From positions 38,345,348 to 38,409,347 of the forward strand of contig CAIIXF020000006.1 of the NCBI GenBank assembly GCA_903813345.2: a DNA stretch of 64,000 bases, in the 5' to 3' direction. Origin of the DNA: Owenia fusiformis. Its lineage: Eukaryota; Annelida; Polychaeta; Sabellida; Oweniidae. This document shows positions 9,370-20,754 of the stretch, piece after piece. Position numbers and translations under genes: made by a program. The notes below the pieces were generated by a model that was not told where the DNA came from, did no database searches, and worked only from the letters and a program-made list of their open reading frames with translations. How positions within the stretch are numbered: the first letter of the stretch is position 1; each line of letters begins with the position of its first letter.

Positions 9370-12300
9370 CTACTTCAACGATTGGAAAATTAATTCCTCA
9401 AACTTTTCCTGGTTCATTTTCACAATGACTTTACAGTTTGGTGGTTTCTCCAGCATTTTATCATAATCTACGATACATTGTCCCCGTGTGTACTGGCCAG
9501 TCAATTCAATTGTGACATAGGCTTCAAAACTGTCTTCTACAGTGCTGACATCTATTGCAGCTGCTACCGCACATTCATCATAAACAATCATCCTGAAATT
9601 ATGAAAAATTAATACATGTGTTATATCTCTATGATTATATGAAATAGAGTTGCTAGGAAGGAAAATTACAATTTTAAAATGAGACTGAAAAATGATAAAA
9701 TGAATGTTTTACATGTACATGTGCGGCAAATTGAATCTAACAGAGGTATATTACTATATTCCGACCCCATATCTAGGGTTTTTCTTTCAAAAAAAGACCC
9801 ACTTCAAGGTAATTTTTAAAAAACAAGACCCACTTCCGGCAATTATTGAATATTCAAAAACAGTACCTACATGTAGTTTTAGGATTTTTCAAAAAGTAGA
9901 CGCAGTTCTAGAGGTTTTCATCAAAATGGGACCCATATCTAGGGATTTTCAGGGAAAGTGACCCACTTTAGCGGCACGTCCCCATATAGCCAATATATGG
10001 GAGGGCCCCCCCCCCCTTGATTTCCGACTTCTTCCCATCATTTTAATTTAAAAAATGTCTGAATAAATATATTTCTTAAAATGTTTGTTGAGGCAAATGC
10101 CTCACCTTTGCCTCACCTGGCTCTTTTCCCTGATACTGTATAAGTTGGTAATTTTGCCTAATCATTTAATTTGCCTATTTCCTAATTTTTGCCAGGTTCG
10201 GAAAATTAAATGTCGGAAATTTTGTCTTTATAACATTATCCAATGGGAGGTTTCTTGTCATGAGGAAAATTAAAATTAGGAAAATTATGAAATTTGACCA
10301 TTCAGAAAATAAACCACTCGGATTAAATACCACTTATACAGTATGCCAATGATATGGAAAAAATGTGTACCTTTCCCCTGCTTTCCTCCTTTCACCAGCA
10401 GTATAGGCATCAATTTGTTGAGTAAAGTTATTCTTCTTGGATCCAATCTTGTTTAGTCTTTCATACACATCCTGAAACATCATAGTTTAGTTTTGTGTTA
10501 GTGCCCTTTACAGTAAAACCTGTCAAATCTAACGACCAAAAATGTTCTGATTGGCAAGGGTTCACATTTTGAGGTTTTTAACATGGGAGTATGTTGGAAA
10601 TTAAATGGACCGAAGGGTGTTCACATTGAGAGGTTTTCACATAAGAGAGCTGTTCATATATACAGGTCTTTCTATACAGACACCCGCCCCCCCCCCCCAT
10701 CCAATCCCTGAGTGGGGACGGGGTAGGTGTGCACATATTCAATCCATCCTGAGTACATGTGTTTCCCATAGCAATTAAAAAAATATTTTGTTGGCTGGGC
10801 ACAGGGGTTGTTGGATGGGCATAGGGGTACATATGGCTTATGAAATTAAAATTCACTCAAGTGAAGTTTTTAATGAGAATTTTAAACCTGGAAGCGTATA
10901 AAAGTTCAAGAATGAACGTTTTTAGTATCTATCATTTTTTAAATGTGACGCACCTATTTTAGTGTGCCATCGATTCTAAGGCATCTGTCAAATAAAATCT
11001 GTCAGATTCAATAGGAAGTTTGACATGGGCTAAATGGTATTCATCAATAATTATTCAAGCACAATGTAGACCACTAATGCCATCTATATAGCAAGTCTTA
11101 ACTTACCCACTAGTGCCATCTATATAGCAAGTCTTAACTTACCCACTAGTGCCATCTATATAGCAAGTCCTAACTTACCCACTAGTGCCATCTATATAGC
11201 AAATCTTAACTTACCAACTAGTGCCATCTATGTAGCAAGTCTTAACTTACCCACTAGTGTCATCTATATAGCAAGTCTTAACTTACCCACTAGTGCCATC
11301 TATATAGCATGTCTTAACTTACCCACAAGTGCCATCTATATAGCAAGTCTTAACTTACCCACTAGTGCCATCTATATGGCAAGTTTTAACTCACCCGCTA
11401 GTGCCATCTATATAGCAAGTCTTAACTTACCCACTAGAGCCATCTATATAGCAAGTCTAAACTTACCCACTAGTGCCATCTATATAGCAAGTCTTAACTT
11501 ACCCATGAGTGCCATCTATATAGCAAGTCTTAACTTACCCACTAGTGCCATCTATATAGCAAGTCTTAACTTACCCACTAGTGCCATCTATATAGCAAAT
11601 CTTAACTTACCAACTAGTGCCATCTATATAGCAAGTCTTAACTTACCCACTAGTGCCATCTATATAGCAAGTCTTAACTTACCCACTAGTGCCATCTATA
11701 TAGCAAATCTTAACTTACCAACTAGTGCCATCTATATAGCAAGTCTTAACTTACCCACTAGTGTCATCCATATAGCAAGTCTTAACTTACCCACTAGTGC
11801 CATCTATATAGCAAGTCTTAACTTACTCACTAGTGCCATCTATATAGCAAATCTTAACTTACCCACTAGTGCCATCTATATAGCAAGTCTTAACTTATCC
11901 ACTAGTGCCATCTATATAGCAAGTCTTAACTTACCCACTAGTGTCATCTATATAGCAAGTCTTAACTTACCCACTAGTGCCATCTATATAGCAAGTCTTA
12001 ACTTTCGCACTAGTGCCATCTATATAGCAAGTCTTAACTTACCCACTAGTGCCATCTATATAGCAAGTCTTAACTTACCCACTAGTGCCATCTATATAGC
12101 AAGTCTTATAACTTACCTACTAGTGCCATCTATATAGCAAGTCTTAACTTACCCACTAGTGCCATCTATATAGCAAGTCTTATCTTACCCACTAGTGCCA
12201 TCTATATAGCAAGTCTTAACTTACCCAGTTGAGATGTGAAATCCTACAGGATTCTAAGGGTGCTATGGTAATGGGAGATGTTGTCTTCAGCTCATTTAAT

Positions 12301-14915
12301 ACAATGTATGCTGATTCAGGATCACATGCAAAGTTGAATTCTGCACTTGTAGTTCTGTTACCACGTCCTATAAAAATACAAAATGTTCTATTTCGTTCCA
12401 AAAAATTTTTTTCGACAAAAATCTGAGGTAAGACAAAGACTAGCAAGCTATTTATACTTCTTTTTCGAGCAAGACTTGTAAATTGTTCATCAAGTGAATG
12501 TTTTTCAACCCATTTCCAATATGCCGGTTTGCTAGGTAGTGAGATATGCAACAAACGAAATGAATTTTGAGAATGAGGTAGGTTCGGACAACCTCCGCCA
12601 TATTGGAATTTGGCAGAAAAACATTCACTCGACTAACAATTACAAGTCTTGATCGAAAAGGAAGTACTTCAGCGCTCGGATACTTGCAAGGATGGATGAT
12701 ACTGATGTAGGACATAGTTAGAGAACAAAAGTAAGGAGCTGATCACATCATTTCGTGTATTAAAGGTCACTATTATTCAGCTGTCCATAGCTCCAATGGA
12801 GAGTTTCAAAAGTTTCAAAATCTAACATGGCTCCTGAAGTAAGTAAACTAGAACAAGTTACTAGTATTTGCCATCAGGTAAAGGTTTAAAACATTCCTTG
12901 GAAATCGAAAAAACATTGGGAATATGAAAATGGAATATCTTGATAGTAAGTTAGAAATCAATTATATGACTTATTGATCTTTCTGAAGCAATGATAATTA
13001 CCATGAATATTTCCTCCCATCATGAAACAGTCTTTTAATTGGCTGCCAAGAGATGGGTTTAAACGTATCGCCATAGCAACATTTGTCAGAGGACCAATGG
13101 TTATCAAGGTCACTTCACCTGAAAGCACAGAAACAACTCAATTTTATCTTCAAGATAGAGGGTCTTCATCGTCCCAAGTACGGTGAATCCTGTAAAGTGG
13201 AACACCTCTGTTTAGTGGAACACTTTTCAGAGAGTTCCAAGACCAACTGACTTAAAGGCCCACATTGCATATTTCCAATGTTTTGGGGCAAAATGGAGAC
13301 TTTTATTTGAATTTTATAGAATATCCAATGTATTGATAAGAACCTTATCTTTCATTTGACACCAACAACAGCTCAAACGGACCACATCAAAGCTTACAAT
13401 AAATTATCAAAAAATATGTTCGATCTGTCAAGCTTTATATATCAAGTTTTTATCAATGTCATTGAAAGATGGCGAAGTTGTTTGTATTACATGATACCTT
13501 CATTTTTATAGAAGTATCGCCATCTTTTAAATCAAAAGTAATTTAAAACATGTACTTTGTTTAGCATGTGCATGCACTACTAATGATCTCTGAACTTCAA
13601 ATGCTTTTTTCTATGTGAGTTTTTTTTCTTGGTTGAATATTAAAGCAAATCAAGCTTTGTTTCATACTTGAGTGAGTGTGTGAGTAGCATGTTTTAAGTA
13701 CAGCGGGCCTTTTAATGTTAAACAAACCTCTATAAATGTAAGTGGAAGACCTCCCAAGTCGAGCATTTTTAGAGGTATCACAGGTGTTCAACTTAGACAA
13801 TTTTTACAGTACCTATTTTAAGTTGATTTGAATTCTCTGCCACATACAGTATAGAAATTACCTGGATATTTTTGGACAAGGTCATTGATAGCAATGGCAG
13901 CATTTTCTTCTTTGACCATACTTTTGTCAACATCATATGTAAATACATCTCCAAATCCATCAACACCATGGTAACCAGTTTGTAGATCGTGATTGCCTAG
14001 CAACGAGCATTCTGAACCTTTGTACACTGGAATCTGAAATGAGAAAGTAAATGTATGAATATGTATGCAGTGGTCTCCCCAGCATTAAAGCAAGTGGGCA
14101 CAGTACCCAGCTGAGATTTTGAAAACAGCCTTGCATCCACCTGAAAATCCATTTGCACCCACTTAAAATGTGAATAATCATGAAAAATGGGCATATTTTC
14201 ACCAAATTTGGTCTGATTTGTGAATAAGAGAATTTTGCAAGCATCTGAAAAAAAATCCTGGGGAGAACACCGGGATGTATGATGAATCAATGTGGTGTGT
14301 CCATCTTCTATGAAGAATTAGTCATACTGATTAGGATTCTCTTTAACTTTTCAATGGTTATTCTCTGTATATTGAAATTACTATGTTATCTTACTTAAAA
14401 GAGGCCAAATATGATCTAATTTTGAAAGTACAGGTACATATACATTGATAGAAAGTAACAACTGTTGATTGAAAAAACCAAACCTCAATTCAAAAAGAAT
14501 GCAACGGGCACCAACAAACATGTATTCGGAAAAGATATGTCTTATCAATTACCTTATTTACTTTACTCCACCTTTTGGAAGCCTCAAATTTGATGATTCT
14601 GTCCCAAAATGGTGAAAACTGCATGATTCTGAAAGTACCCCCCCCCCACCCACACCCCTTGAACCCTGGATATGAACCTGATCCAAATAACAATTAAGCA
14701 AATACTGGTAATCACAATCAAAATACATTTCTCACCTCTGTTCTTTCGCAGATATGCAACAATCGAGCGATATTGTCAACTTGGTGTTTAATTTTGCAGT
14801 TCCCCGCAACAAGCGTGATTGCGAGAATTTCCCAGTCGGGTTGGGCAAGGGCCATTATAATTGCTCTAGCATCGTCCGTGCCAGGATCAGTGTCTATAAT
14901 CACCTTCCTCTTCAT
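9370..14915 (-). CDS. Inosine/uridine-type nucleoside hydrolase, six exons
   Basis: Coding exons, 5' to 3' on the minus strand: 14915-14736, 14033-13862, 13118-13002, 12367-12225, 10471-10371 and 9592-9370. They join in phase to give 311 residues, typical of the family. All junctions are GT-AG. The enzyme class splits the N-glycosidic bond of nucleosides to base plus ribose (purine/pyrimidine salvage), with Ca2+ in the active site. Seen: the D-T-D-P-G-T-D-D signature with D8, D10, D14 and D15; G-P-L-T-N-V-A in exon 3; A-E-F-N with E166 and N168 in exon 4; and L-T-G-Q-Y-T-R-G near the C-terminus. The usual His-Asp pair before the last helix is Tyr242-Asp243 here, so leaving-group activation may differ. 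There is no signal peptide, so it is probably cytosolic. A TAG lies in frame just upstream of the ATG (with a possible acceptor TTTAATAG), which supports this start and a 5' UTR exon. Intron 4 opens with a 36-bp minisatellite and intron 2 is largely a transposon. Confidence 0.9.
9755..10018. mobile_element. Probable small transposon remnant with CCCATATCTAGGG motifs
   Basis: CCCCATATCTAGGG recurs at ~9768 and ~9929 around AAGACCCACTTC-type motifs, ending in a poly-C run. It lies in intron 5 of the nucleoside hydrolase gene. Ends are not clear. Confidence 0.35.
10133..10344. mobile_element. 212-bp TIR element (MITE)
   Basis: Ends ATACTGTATAAG and CTTATACAGTAT are inverted copies. The interior holds inverted AATTTTGCC/GGAAAATT motifs. 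It lies in intron 5 of the nucleoside hydrolase gene, 26 bases from exon 5. Confidence 0.65.
10512..10860. mobile_element. ACAGTAAAACCTGT-type dispersed element, partial
   Basis: It begins ACAGTAAAACCTGTC and contains TTCACATTGAGAGG-like motifs, as does a relative at ~61320-61530. A poly-C run lies at ~10687-10699. It lies in intron 4 of the nucleoside hydrolase gene. The right end is uncertain. Confidence 0.4.
11069..12224 (-). repeat. 36-bp minisatellite starting at a 5' splice site, ~32 copies
   Basis: On the minus strand the unit is TGGGTAAGTTAAGACTTGCT followed by ATATAGATGGCACTAG. The first unit is the real donor of nucleoside hydrolase exon 4 (exon ends at 12225; intron starts GTAAGTTAAG). 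The array then repeats that GTAAGT donor about 32 times over 1.15 kb. Copies are very similar, so amplification is recent or homogenised. Because 36 is a multiple of 3, a spurious 253-residue plus-strand ORF runs through it. Confidence 0.95.
13177..13812. mobile_element. TIR element of the AGTGGAACACC family in intron 2
   Basis: The left end (~13177) reads CGGTGAATCCTGTAAAGTGG and the right end GTTCAACTTAGACAATTTTT then ACAGTAC, roughly inverted. It occupies most of the intron between nucleoside hydrolase exons 2 and 3. No ORF is seen. Confidence 0.5.
14068..14272. mobile_element. ~205-bp MITE, CAGTGRTCTCCCCAG family, copy 1
   Basis: Ends CAGTGGTCTCCCCAG and CTGGGGAGAACACCG are inverted. The flanks carry ATGTATG on both sides. 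Sister copies are at 21858-22062 and (reverse orientation) 55372-55578, sharing the TGCACCCACTT core. It lies in intron 1 of the nucleoside hydrolase gene. Confidence 0.75.
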
Positions 14916-15344
14916 GTCTGCTCGATCAACCTATTAAACATAACAGATACCGTGTACATACATGTATTGAGCTCAGAAGGCACTTTTCTATGAAGCATGA
15001 ATTTACTTTAACATTCAACCTGACCTCTTTTTTTCATCATGATCATCAACATTTGTTTTACTGAGTACATTTAATCATAGGTTCAGGGCCGATATAAAGA
15101 TGGCAGCACCAATAGTAGGTTTAATTATCTTTTTCTTTTAGGGCGGAAATGTGGATTTTAACGGTTCCCGTTGATCACCTGAAAGAGAAACATAAGATAA
15201 ACACAGATCGATTACCATGCCGTCTTTATTTGAAAATGATTTCTTTGCCCTAATTAGCCTATGCATTAAATAACTGTATTCAAAAGCTATAATTATACAA
15301 AGATAAAAGTTATAAGATTTTAAGTATGGATGTCAGGTAGTGAG
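14916..15344. other. Upstream flank of the nucleoside hydrolase gene
   Basis: No gene is seen. A 5' UTR exon may end near 14916-14934 behind a TTTAATAG acceptor. No clear TATA element could be assigned. Confidence 0.35.
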
Positions 15345-15916
15345 CCCTTGGGTCTGTTAGTAGACAAGCCTTGGACTGGTCAAAGCTCTCTGCCACTATA
15401 ATACTGTCAGGGAGACTGTTCCACTCAGGTACATGTTTGGTTTGTGGGAAAAGGGAGTTGCATGAGAAGAACTACCCCCATAAATGTGGGGTCGATTTGG
15501 CGTTTTTCTTATATTTTATCATTCTTGTGCCAAGGAGTATTGGCACTAATATATTAAAAAATAAGAAAAAACGCCAATTCGACCCCACATTTATGGGGGT
15601 AGAGAAGAACATGCGTGTACATGCATCCTTCCTACAGCTCCTGTAACGCTGAAAACTCACACTATTTGTGGTTCTTGATCTTCGCTGGAGAGGGTGAAGG
15701 TATTCTGGTGGAATTGCAATAAAATGCTGCTTGGTCTTGAACATCTTAGCTAGCTGTTGGTGCAGTCCAGACACTGCAGCGGCATACTCAAGTCTCGGCC
15801 TCATTAGAGTGAAGTAAGCCATCTGCTTTGTATGACGCGGGGCCTTCCTCAGATGTCTTCTAAGCATGCCACTGAGCTGGTTTGCAAAACGAACCCCCAT
15901 TTTGATCATGAGAGAG
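15345..15916 (-). mobile_element. LINE (CR1/Jockey-like) ORF2 C-terminal fragment, broken
   Basis: Minus-strand translation gives reverse-transcriptase tail motifs: L-R-K-A-P-R-H-T-K-Q-M-A-Y-F-T-L-M-R-P and R-L-E-Y-A-A-A-V, then I-A-I-P-P-E-Y-L-H-P, and beyond an inserted element V-P-E-W-N-S-L-P-D-S. This order matches the end of non-LTR reverse transcriptase ORFs. It is 5'-truncated near 15916 and has lost sequence between the A-A-A-V and I-A-I-P-P blocks. A 129-bp TIR element interrupts it at 15473-15601. Confidence 0.8.
15473..15601. mobile_element. 129-bp MITE inserted in the LINE, 9-bp target duplication
   Basis: Near-perfect ~38-bp inverted ends start TACCCCCATAAATGTGGGGT. GAGAAGAAC lies at both 15464-15472 and 15602-15610. 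The insertion splits the LINE reading frame, so it is younger than the LINE. Confidence 0.9.
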
Positions 15917-17597
15917 CAGGCCCGTAAGACACTTTTCTCCAAGGGGGGTGCGGTTTTAACTTAAGAGAAAAAAATTGTCAATTATTTGCCGTGTAAATCA
16001 AATTGCGTAAGTTAAAGGGGGGGGGGGTCGGTTACTCCCTATATTGGGGCCACTCTGCCTATTTTGTAGTATTTTATTGTTTTCGTATTGTTTTTAGACT
16101 AAATATAGTGTGAGCAATTTGGAGAAACACTGGAATAGGGGGAGGGTGTACTAGAAGGGCATAAATGCCCGAGAACTTTTACCAGTTCAAGATCACATTC
16201 AGTGATTTCTGGACCCTTTAAAAAATTCAGATTTTTCAATCATTTTCTTCTTAGCTTAGGGGAGTGAGGGGGCAGCAAGGAAAATTTTACTTATTCAAGA
16301 TGCTGTCTGGTTAATTCTGAGCACTTTTAATGTGTTTGAGTAAATGAATGCTTTAGTTTTTGGGGTGGGCTGCCAGAAATTTTTATGTTTTTATTATGTC
16401 ACTTAGTGACTTCTAGGCACTTTTAAAGTGTTTGAAATTAACAAATGCGACTTCCAAACTTGTGAGGAGTGACCCACTCCCCCTAGAAAATTTTACACTT
16501 TTGAGATGCCATTTGGTGCTTTCTGGGTACTTTTAAAGTGAATATCAAATTCTTTTTGGGGATGTCAAAGAGAATGAGAGGATGAAGTTGGGTGGAGTGC
16601 CAGAGAGGGAGGGGGCAAGGGGTTGTCCCCAAGAAACAATGACCATATCAAGGTGCCATTTAATGATGTCTGGGCACTTTAAAAACGTCCGAGACAATAC
16701 ATGAAATTCAGAATTTTCTCAATTGTTTTGTGGGGGATGAGGGGTGGCCAACTCTTCTAGAAAATTTTACAATTTTAAGATGATATTTGGTGCTTCTGGG
16801 CACTTTTTTTCAATTTTTGGGGGCTGTCAAAGGGGGGTGCCAGAGGGGGATGTGGGACTAGGGTGCCAGAGGGGGAGCAAGTGTTTGTCCCCCATATCTG
16901 CCCCCAGAAACATTGACCATATCAAGGTGCTATTTGATGAAGTCTGGGCACTTTGAAAGTGTCTGAGACAATGCATTAAATAAATTCAGAGTTTTTGTCA
17001 ATTGTTTTGTTGGGGATGTGAGGGGTGGCCTACTTCCCTGGAAAATTTTACAATTTTAAGATGCTATTTGGTGCTGGCTCTGGGCACTTTCGAAGTGTAT
17101 GACTCCATAAAAAATTTGAAAAAATCACAATATTTTGGGGGATGTCAAAGGGGGAGGGGGTGCCAGAGGGGAAGGTGGGGTAGGGATGCAAGAGGGCGAG
17201 TAAGTGTTAGTCTCCCAGAATCATTGACTATATCAAGGAGCTATTTGATGATGTCTGGGCACTTTACATGTGTCTGAGATGATACATAAAATAAATTCAG
17301 AACTTTTCAATTGGTTTGTTTTGGGTGTGAGGGGTGGCCCACTCCCTCTAGAAAATTTTACAATTTTAAAACGCTATTTAGTGCTCTCTGGGCACTTTCA
17401 AAGTGTATGAGTCTAGAAAATTTTACCATTTTAAGATGCTATTTGATGCTTTCTGGGCACTTAAAAGTGTATGAGATGATGAAAAAAAATTTCAAAAAAA
17501 ATATTTTTCAAAAAAAAATAAAATCTTTTTTTGGGGGTGTCAAAGGGGGGTGCGGTCGCACCCATCGCACCCCCCCCCCCCCCATCTGACGGCCCTG
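15917..17597. mobile_element. Repeat-filled element with ~290-bp internal tandem units
   Basis: It starts CAGGCCCGTAAG beside the LINE and ends near GACGGCCCTG (17597), weakly inverted, with GAGAG on both flanks. The interior from ~16150 repeats a ~280-300 bp unit four or five times (marker TCTGGGCACTTT, then GTCAAAGGGGG, then GGTGCCAGAGGGG). Plus-strand ORFs across it are products of the repetition. Confidence 0.6.
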
Positions 17598-18150
17598 GAG
17601 AGTCAGAATTTGTAACACGAGATCACAAAATGCCACGCCCCCTTTTCATACTGATGAAAATGGACATCGTAACTCGTAAGGTAAACTGATTTGATTTGCC
17701 GATCTAGTAGTTTGATGTGATCTTGGATACGTAATGTTGAAATTTTGGTGTGATCATTAATTAGTTCATTCAATCTGATTCGACAAGAAGCAATAACAGA
17801 TTGATAATGTAAACTCTCTTACTTTTGACGTTCGAAGTGAAAGTGCTGGGCCTATCTAAATTTAAAACTTGAATCGAAACAACAGTTGAACAGTTGAGTT
17901 GCTAGCAAGGTAATCACGAAGTCTCATTATGTTCAGTGTAAAATAACCTCTAGAACCGATTTATACCATTATATCAATGAAACCAATTGCCATTTATTCA
18001 ATCGTATAAGGTTATTTTCTGATTTCGTCTGACGAGTTGTAATTTTAGAAAATGCTTTCAAAATGGAGGACGTGATTATAAACAATTTCTTGACGACGCA
18101 TTAATTTTGGATTTTCACTACCCAATCTTTCTTTCAAATATATAAAAATA
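17598..18150. promoter_or_regulatory. Upstream region of the ankyrin gene
   Basis: No gene is seen. The promoter and 5' UTR of the ankyrin-repeat gene must lie here or within a few hundred bases. ATATATAAAAATA just before the ATG (18138-18150) is too close to be a normal TATA box. Confidence 0.3.
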
Positions 18151-20714
18151 ATGGAAATTAGATTACTGAATGCTGTTGAAACTGGAAATATTTCCACTGT
18201 GATTAAACTTCTGCGAAATAAAGTATCTGCCAATGTGAAAAATGATTTGGGAGTCAGTGCTTTGGCACTGGCATGCAAAGGTAAGCCAGGCTAAATGATT
18301 AATATCTACATGATGATTGCTTCCACAGGCCCTCCAGGGAGTAGGGAGGGGGGTGTCACCCAAGTTAGTCAGATAGTTTATTTGGATAGTCTATCCCTTA
18401 TCTCTACCCCCCCCCCCCCCCCACAGTAGTAAAGGTTTATCCCGTTCCCGGATAAGTAAAGGTCACCTCCCCCGCAATCTGATCCCCACTGAAGCCTATG
18501 GTTGTATGTTAGGCAAGTTAGGAGATGTACAGTTAGGATCTGATCTGCAGGACTCTTGCCTATATATACAGGCCTGTCAACTTGGGAACACCTAACATGA
18601 GTGATATGCAAATGTTGAACACCAGCAAATGCGTGACAAATACGCAAATTGCGGGACATTTGGAAGGCCTGTATATAGTTGATTTTTGCACCATGAAAAG
18701 CAGCATGTACACGAAGTTAATAATCAGAAATTGAGTTAGATCATTTAACCCTTGCCCTTACATGTATCTATCTGTATTTATTTTTTGTATAAAGGTGGAC
18801 ATACTGAGATAGTTCGGCAGTTAATCGAAGCTGGGGCTGATGTGAACGCCTACAATGGAGATTTGGTCACTCCTCTACATATAGCATCATCTGGTGAGAC
18901 TTAATTAATCGGCTTTGTATAAAAAACCTTCTATCTCATACACACCTACCCACCTACGTTGAACATGATACAGTCATTGAAGGGTTCAATTTTAAAGATT
19001 TTTAAATCTCAAAATAGCTCTAATTATAACATTTCTACAATTCCTGCTCTTTAAAATTGAACCCTTGAAAGACTGTATCATGTCCAACGTATGTGGGTAG
19101 GTGGGTATGAGGTAGGAGGTTTTTTATACAAAGCCTAATTAAACAAACCTGTCTGGTCCAGTTACAGGTAAACACTCCCTGAGTCTGAAATGTCGAACAT
19201 GTAGATCTGCGACACAGGGAGTACATAAAAATAACTAAGCCATACAGGTTTGATTAAAAGTGTTGAATGACTTGAAATAGATTTGACTTTAAACAGAGAA
19301 ACCTGTCAAGTGGAACACCTCTAGAAGTGGAACACCTCTGTTGTGAAACAATTCAAAATCCCAGGACTAACTGGGTGACTTACAAATGTTAAATGTACTT
19401 GTATAAGTGGAACACCTACCAAGTGGAACACTATTTTAGAAGAACCAACAGTGTTCCACGTAGATAGGTTCTACTGTACTTCCTAATTTTGGTGTGGAAA
19501 TGCATGAATAAAGGAAGAACGGGGTTTGTCCAAAAAGAATAATCAAGAAAGTTTGAGCAAAAATTTCAAAACATTTTGGGCAACCCTCGTAGATGGAAAA
19601 GACTGAGAACTGCAAAATGTAGGAAACAATCTTCAAAAAGCATGCCCTTTAATATTTCGATTACAACACCAATGTTATTGTCTCAAAATGAAGTGACACA
19701 TCTGATCAAATATCAATTCAACAAGTTAAACCCGATTCTGGCTTAACTTATTAATCTGAATTTTTAAATTGAAATGTTAGATAATGAATGACGCCAGACT
19801 ATGGTTTTACTTGTTGAAGTTATCAAATATAGGCCTAGAAGTTATTGAAAATTTAAGATTTTGGAGGATTGTCCTGAAGTAAAGTTATAACTGTTGGACC
19901 TTTTAGAAAATAAGCATGATATTAACTGATGAGAACAAAATGTATTTGTAAAATTGTGACTTGCATTGAAATTGTGACTTGCATTGAAATTGTGACTTGC
20001 ATTGAAGTTGTAACTTGCATTGAAATTGTGACTTGCATTGGAATTGTGACTTGCATTGAAATTGTGACTTGCATTGAAATTGTGACTTGCATTGGAATTG
20101 TGACTTGCATTGAAATTGTGACTTGCGAACTCAAATTGTGTCTAAATGAGCTATTATTTTGATCATTCCACGGTTCTAGTTGAAACAGTGTCAGAAAAAT
20201 ACATTTTCTTAGTGAGGCAAATGCCTATGCTGACTTGAATATATCATTTTAATGTCACCACCAAAACTTTTTTGTGGATTGTGTTTGGCATTTGGTGGGC
20301 GGTGGTTGGAGGATGGCATTCAGTGACTACAACAAATGGCAGGTGGTGATATTTTGCATGTTAATGCCTTGTTAATCTCTGTATTTGATTTTAAATGTTA
20401 TAATTCACCTTCCAGGTAACCATGTAGAATGCATGAAGCATCTGATCCTCGCCAATGCAAAACAAGACTGTAAATCCAAACAAGGCCTGACACCTATTGA
20501 CGTAACAGAGTATGAGTCTGATATTTGGGATATACTACACAGTGCTCAAAAAGGGGAAATGCCTGAACTTGAGGAAATAAATGACATCGCTGAAGTGCCT
20601 GCATTTGCAATTGAAGGTGCAACTAAGACTAAAAAGAAAGGAAAGAAAAAGAAAGGCAAGGGAAAGAAAGGCAAAAAGGGGAAAAAAGGAGGAAAAAAGA
20701 AAAAAAAGAAATAA
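18151..20714 (+). CDS. Small ankyrin-repeat protein with lysine-rich tail, three exons
   Basis: Exons 18151-18280, 18795-18893 and 20416-20714 join with GT-AG introns, all in phase 1, giving 175 residues. Three ankyrin repeats are seen: M-E-I-R-L-L-N-A-V-E-T-G-N with L-G-V-S-A-L-A-L-A-C; G-H-T-E-I-V-R-Q-L-I-E-A-G-A-D-V-N with T-P-L-H-I-A; and G-N-H-V-E-C-M-K-H-L with G-L-T-P-I-D-V. Exon 2 is exactly 99 nt, one 33-residue repeat. After an acidic linker (E-L-E-E-I-N-D-I-A-E) the last ~35 residues are almost all Lys and Gly. Such tails can act as nuclear or nucleic-acid-contact signals, but that is inference. The specific function is not recognised. ATTAAA at 20753-20758 is a possible poly(A) signal. 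Confidence 0.85.
18378..18670. other. Intron 1 block with poly-C run
   Basis: A poly-C run (~18406-18421) lies beside TATCCC-type motifs, possibly a decayed inverted-repeat element. No coding signal. Confidence 0.3.
18901..19144. mobile_element. Foldback MITE with ~75-100 bp arms
   Basis: The left arm (TTAATTAATCGGCTTTGTAT onward) and the right arm (ending CAAAGCCTAATTAA) are inverted over most of their length, including GGCTTTGTATAAAAAACCT and ACATGATACAGTC. It begins 8 bases after the donor of ankyrin exon 2. Confidence 0.85.
19145..19253. mobile_element. ~110-bp MITE with CAAACCTGT / ACAGGTTTG ends
   Basis: CAAACCTGT at 19145 and ACAGGTTTG near 19245-19253 are inverted, with an inner ACTCCCTG/CAGGGAGT pair. 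It abuts the foldback element. Confidence 0.5.
19295..19490. mobile_element. AGTGGAACACC-family MITE in intron 2
   Basis: AAACCTGTCAAGTGGAACAC at the left and GTTCCACGTAGATAGGTTCT then ACTGTAC at the right are inverted relatives. The same family appears at 20755-21190, 21800-22145, 55050-55205 and 60955-61330. The outer CAGTAAAACC sequence beside TA suggests a mariner-type MITE. Confidence 0.65.
19953..20128 (+). repeat. 18-bp minisatellite, ~10 copies
   Basis: The unit ATTGTGACTTGCATTGAA repeats about ten times with rare changes, inside ankyrin intron 2. The unit length is a multiple of 3, so both strands show spurious ORFs. Confidence 0.95.
20255..20372 (+). repeat. Dispersed repeat with AACAAATGGCAGGTGGTGA core
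   Basis: This block ends ...ATTTTGCATGTTAATGCCTT. Relatives are at ~36340-36410, ~57560-57700 and ~60835-60945. It sits just before the acceptor of ankyrin exon 3. No coding capacity. Confidence 0.65.
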
Positions 20715-20754
20715 ACTCAAAATATGATAGAATATTTTTAAAGCAGTATCATAT

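Noticed and set aside
11376-12137. A 253-residue plus-strand ORF made of S-L-N-L-P-T-S-A-I-Y-I-A repeats
   Set aside because: It is the 36-bp minisatellite read in an open frame on the strand opposite the gene; the unit length is a multiple of three. No start context or unique sequence supports a protein.
11069-12224. CRISPR-like array of 36-bp repeats
   Set aside because: Units are head-to-tail with no variable spacers, and the context is a eukaryotic intron.
15473-15601. Perfect hairpin as a possible microRNA precursor
   Set aside because: The near-perfect 38-bp arms and flanking 9-bp target duplication show a MITE inserted in a LINE.
16744-17589. Series of ~70-90 residue plus-strand ORFs
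   Set aside because: They recur at the ~290-bp spacing of the internal repeat of a mobile element and show no protein-like features.
19922-20162. Overlapping ORFs on both strands over 18-bp repeats
   Set aside because: Artefact of an 18-bp tandem repeat with no stops in several frames.
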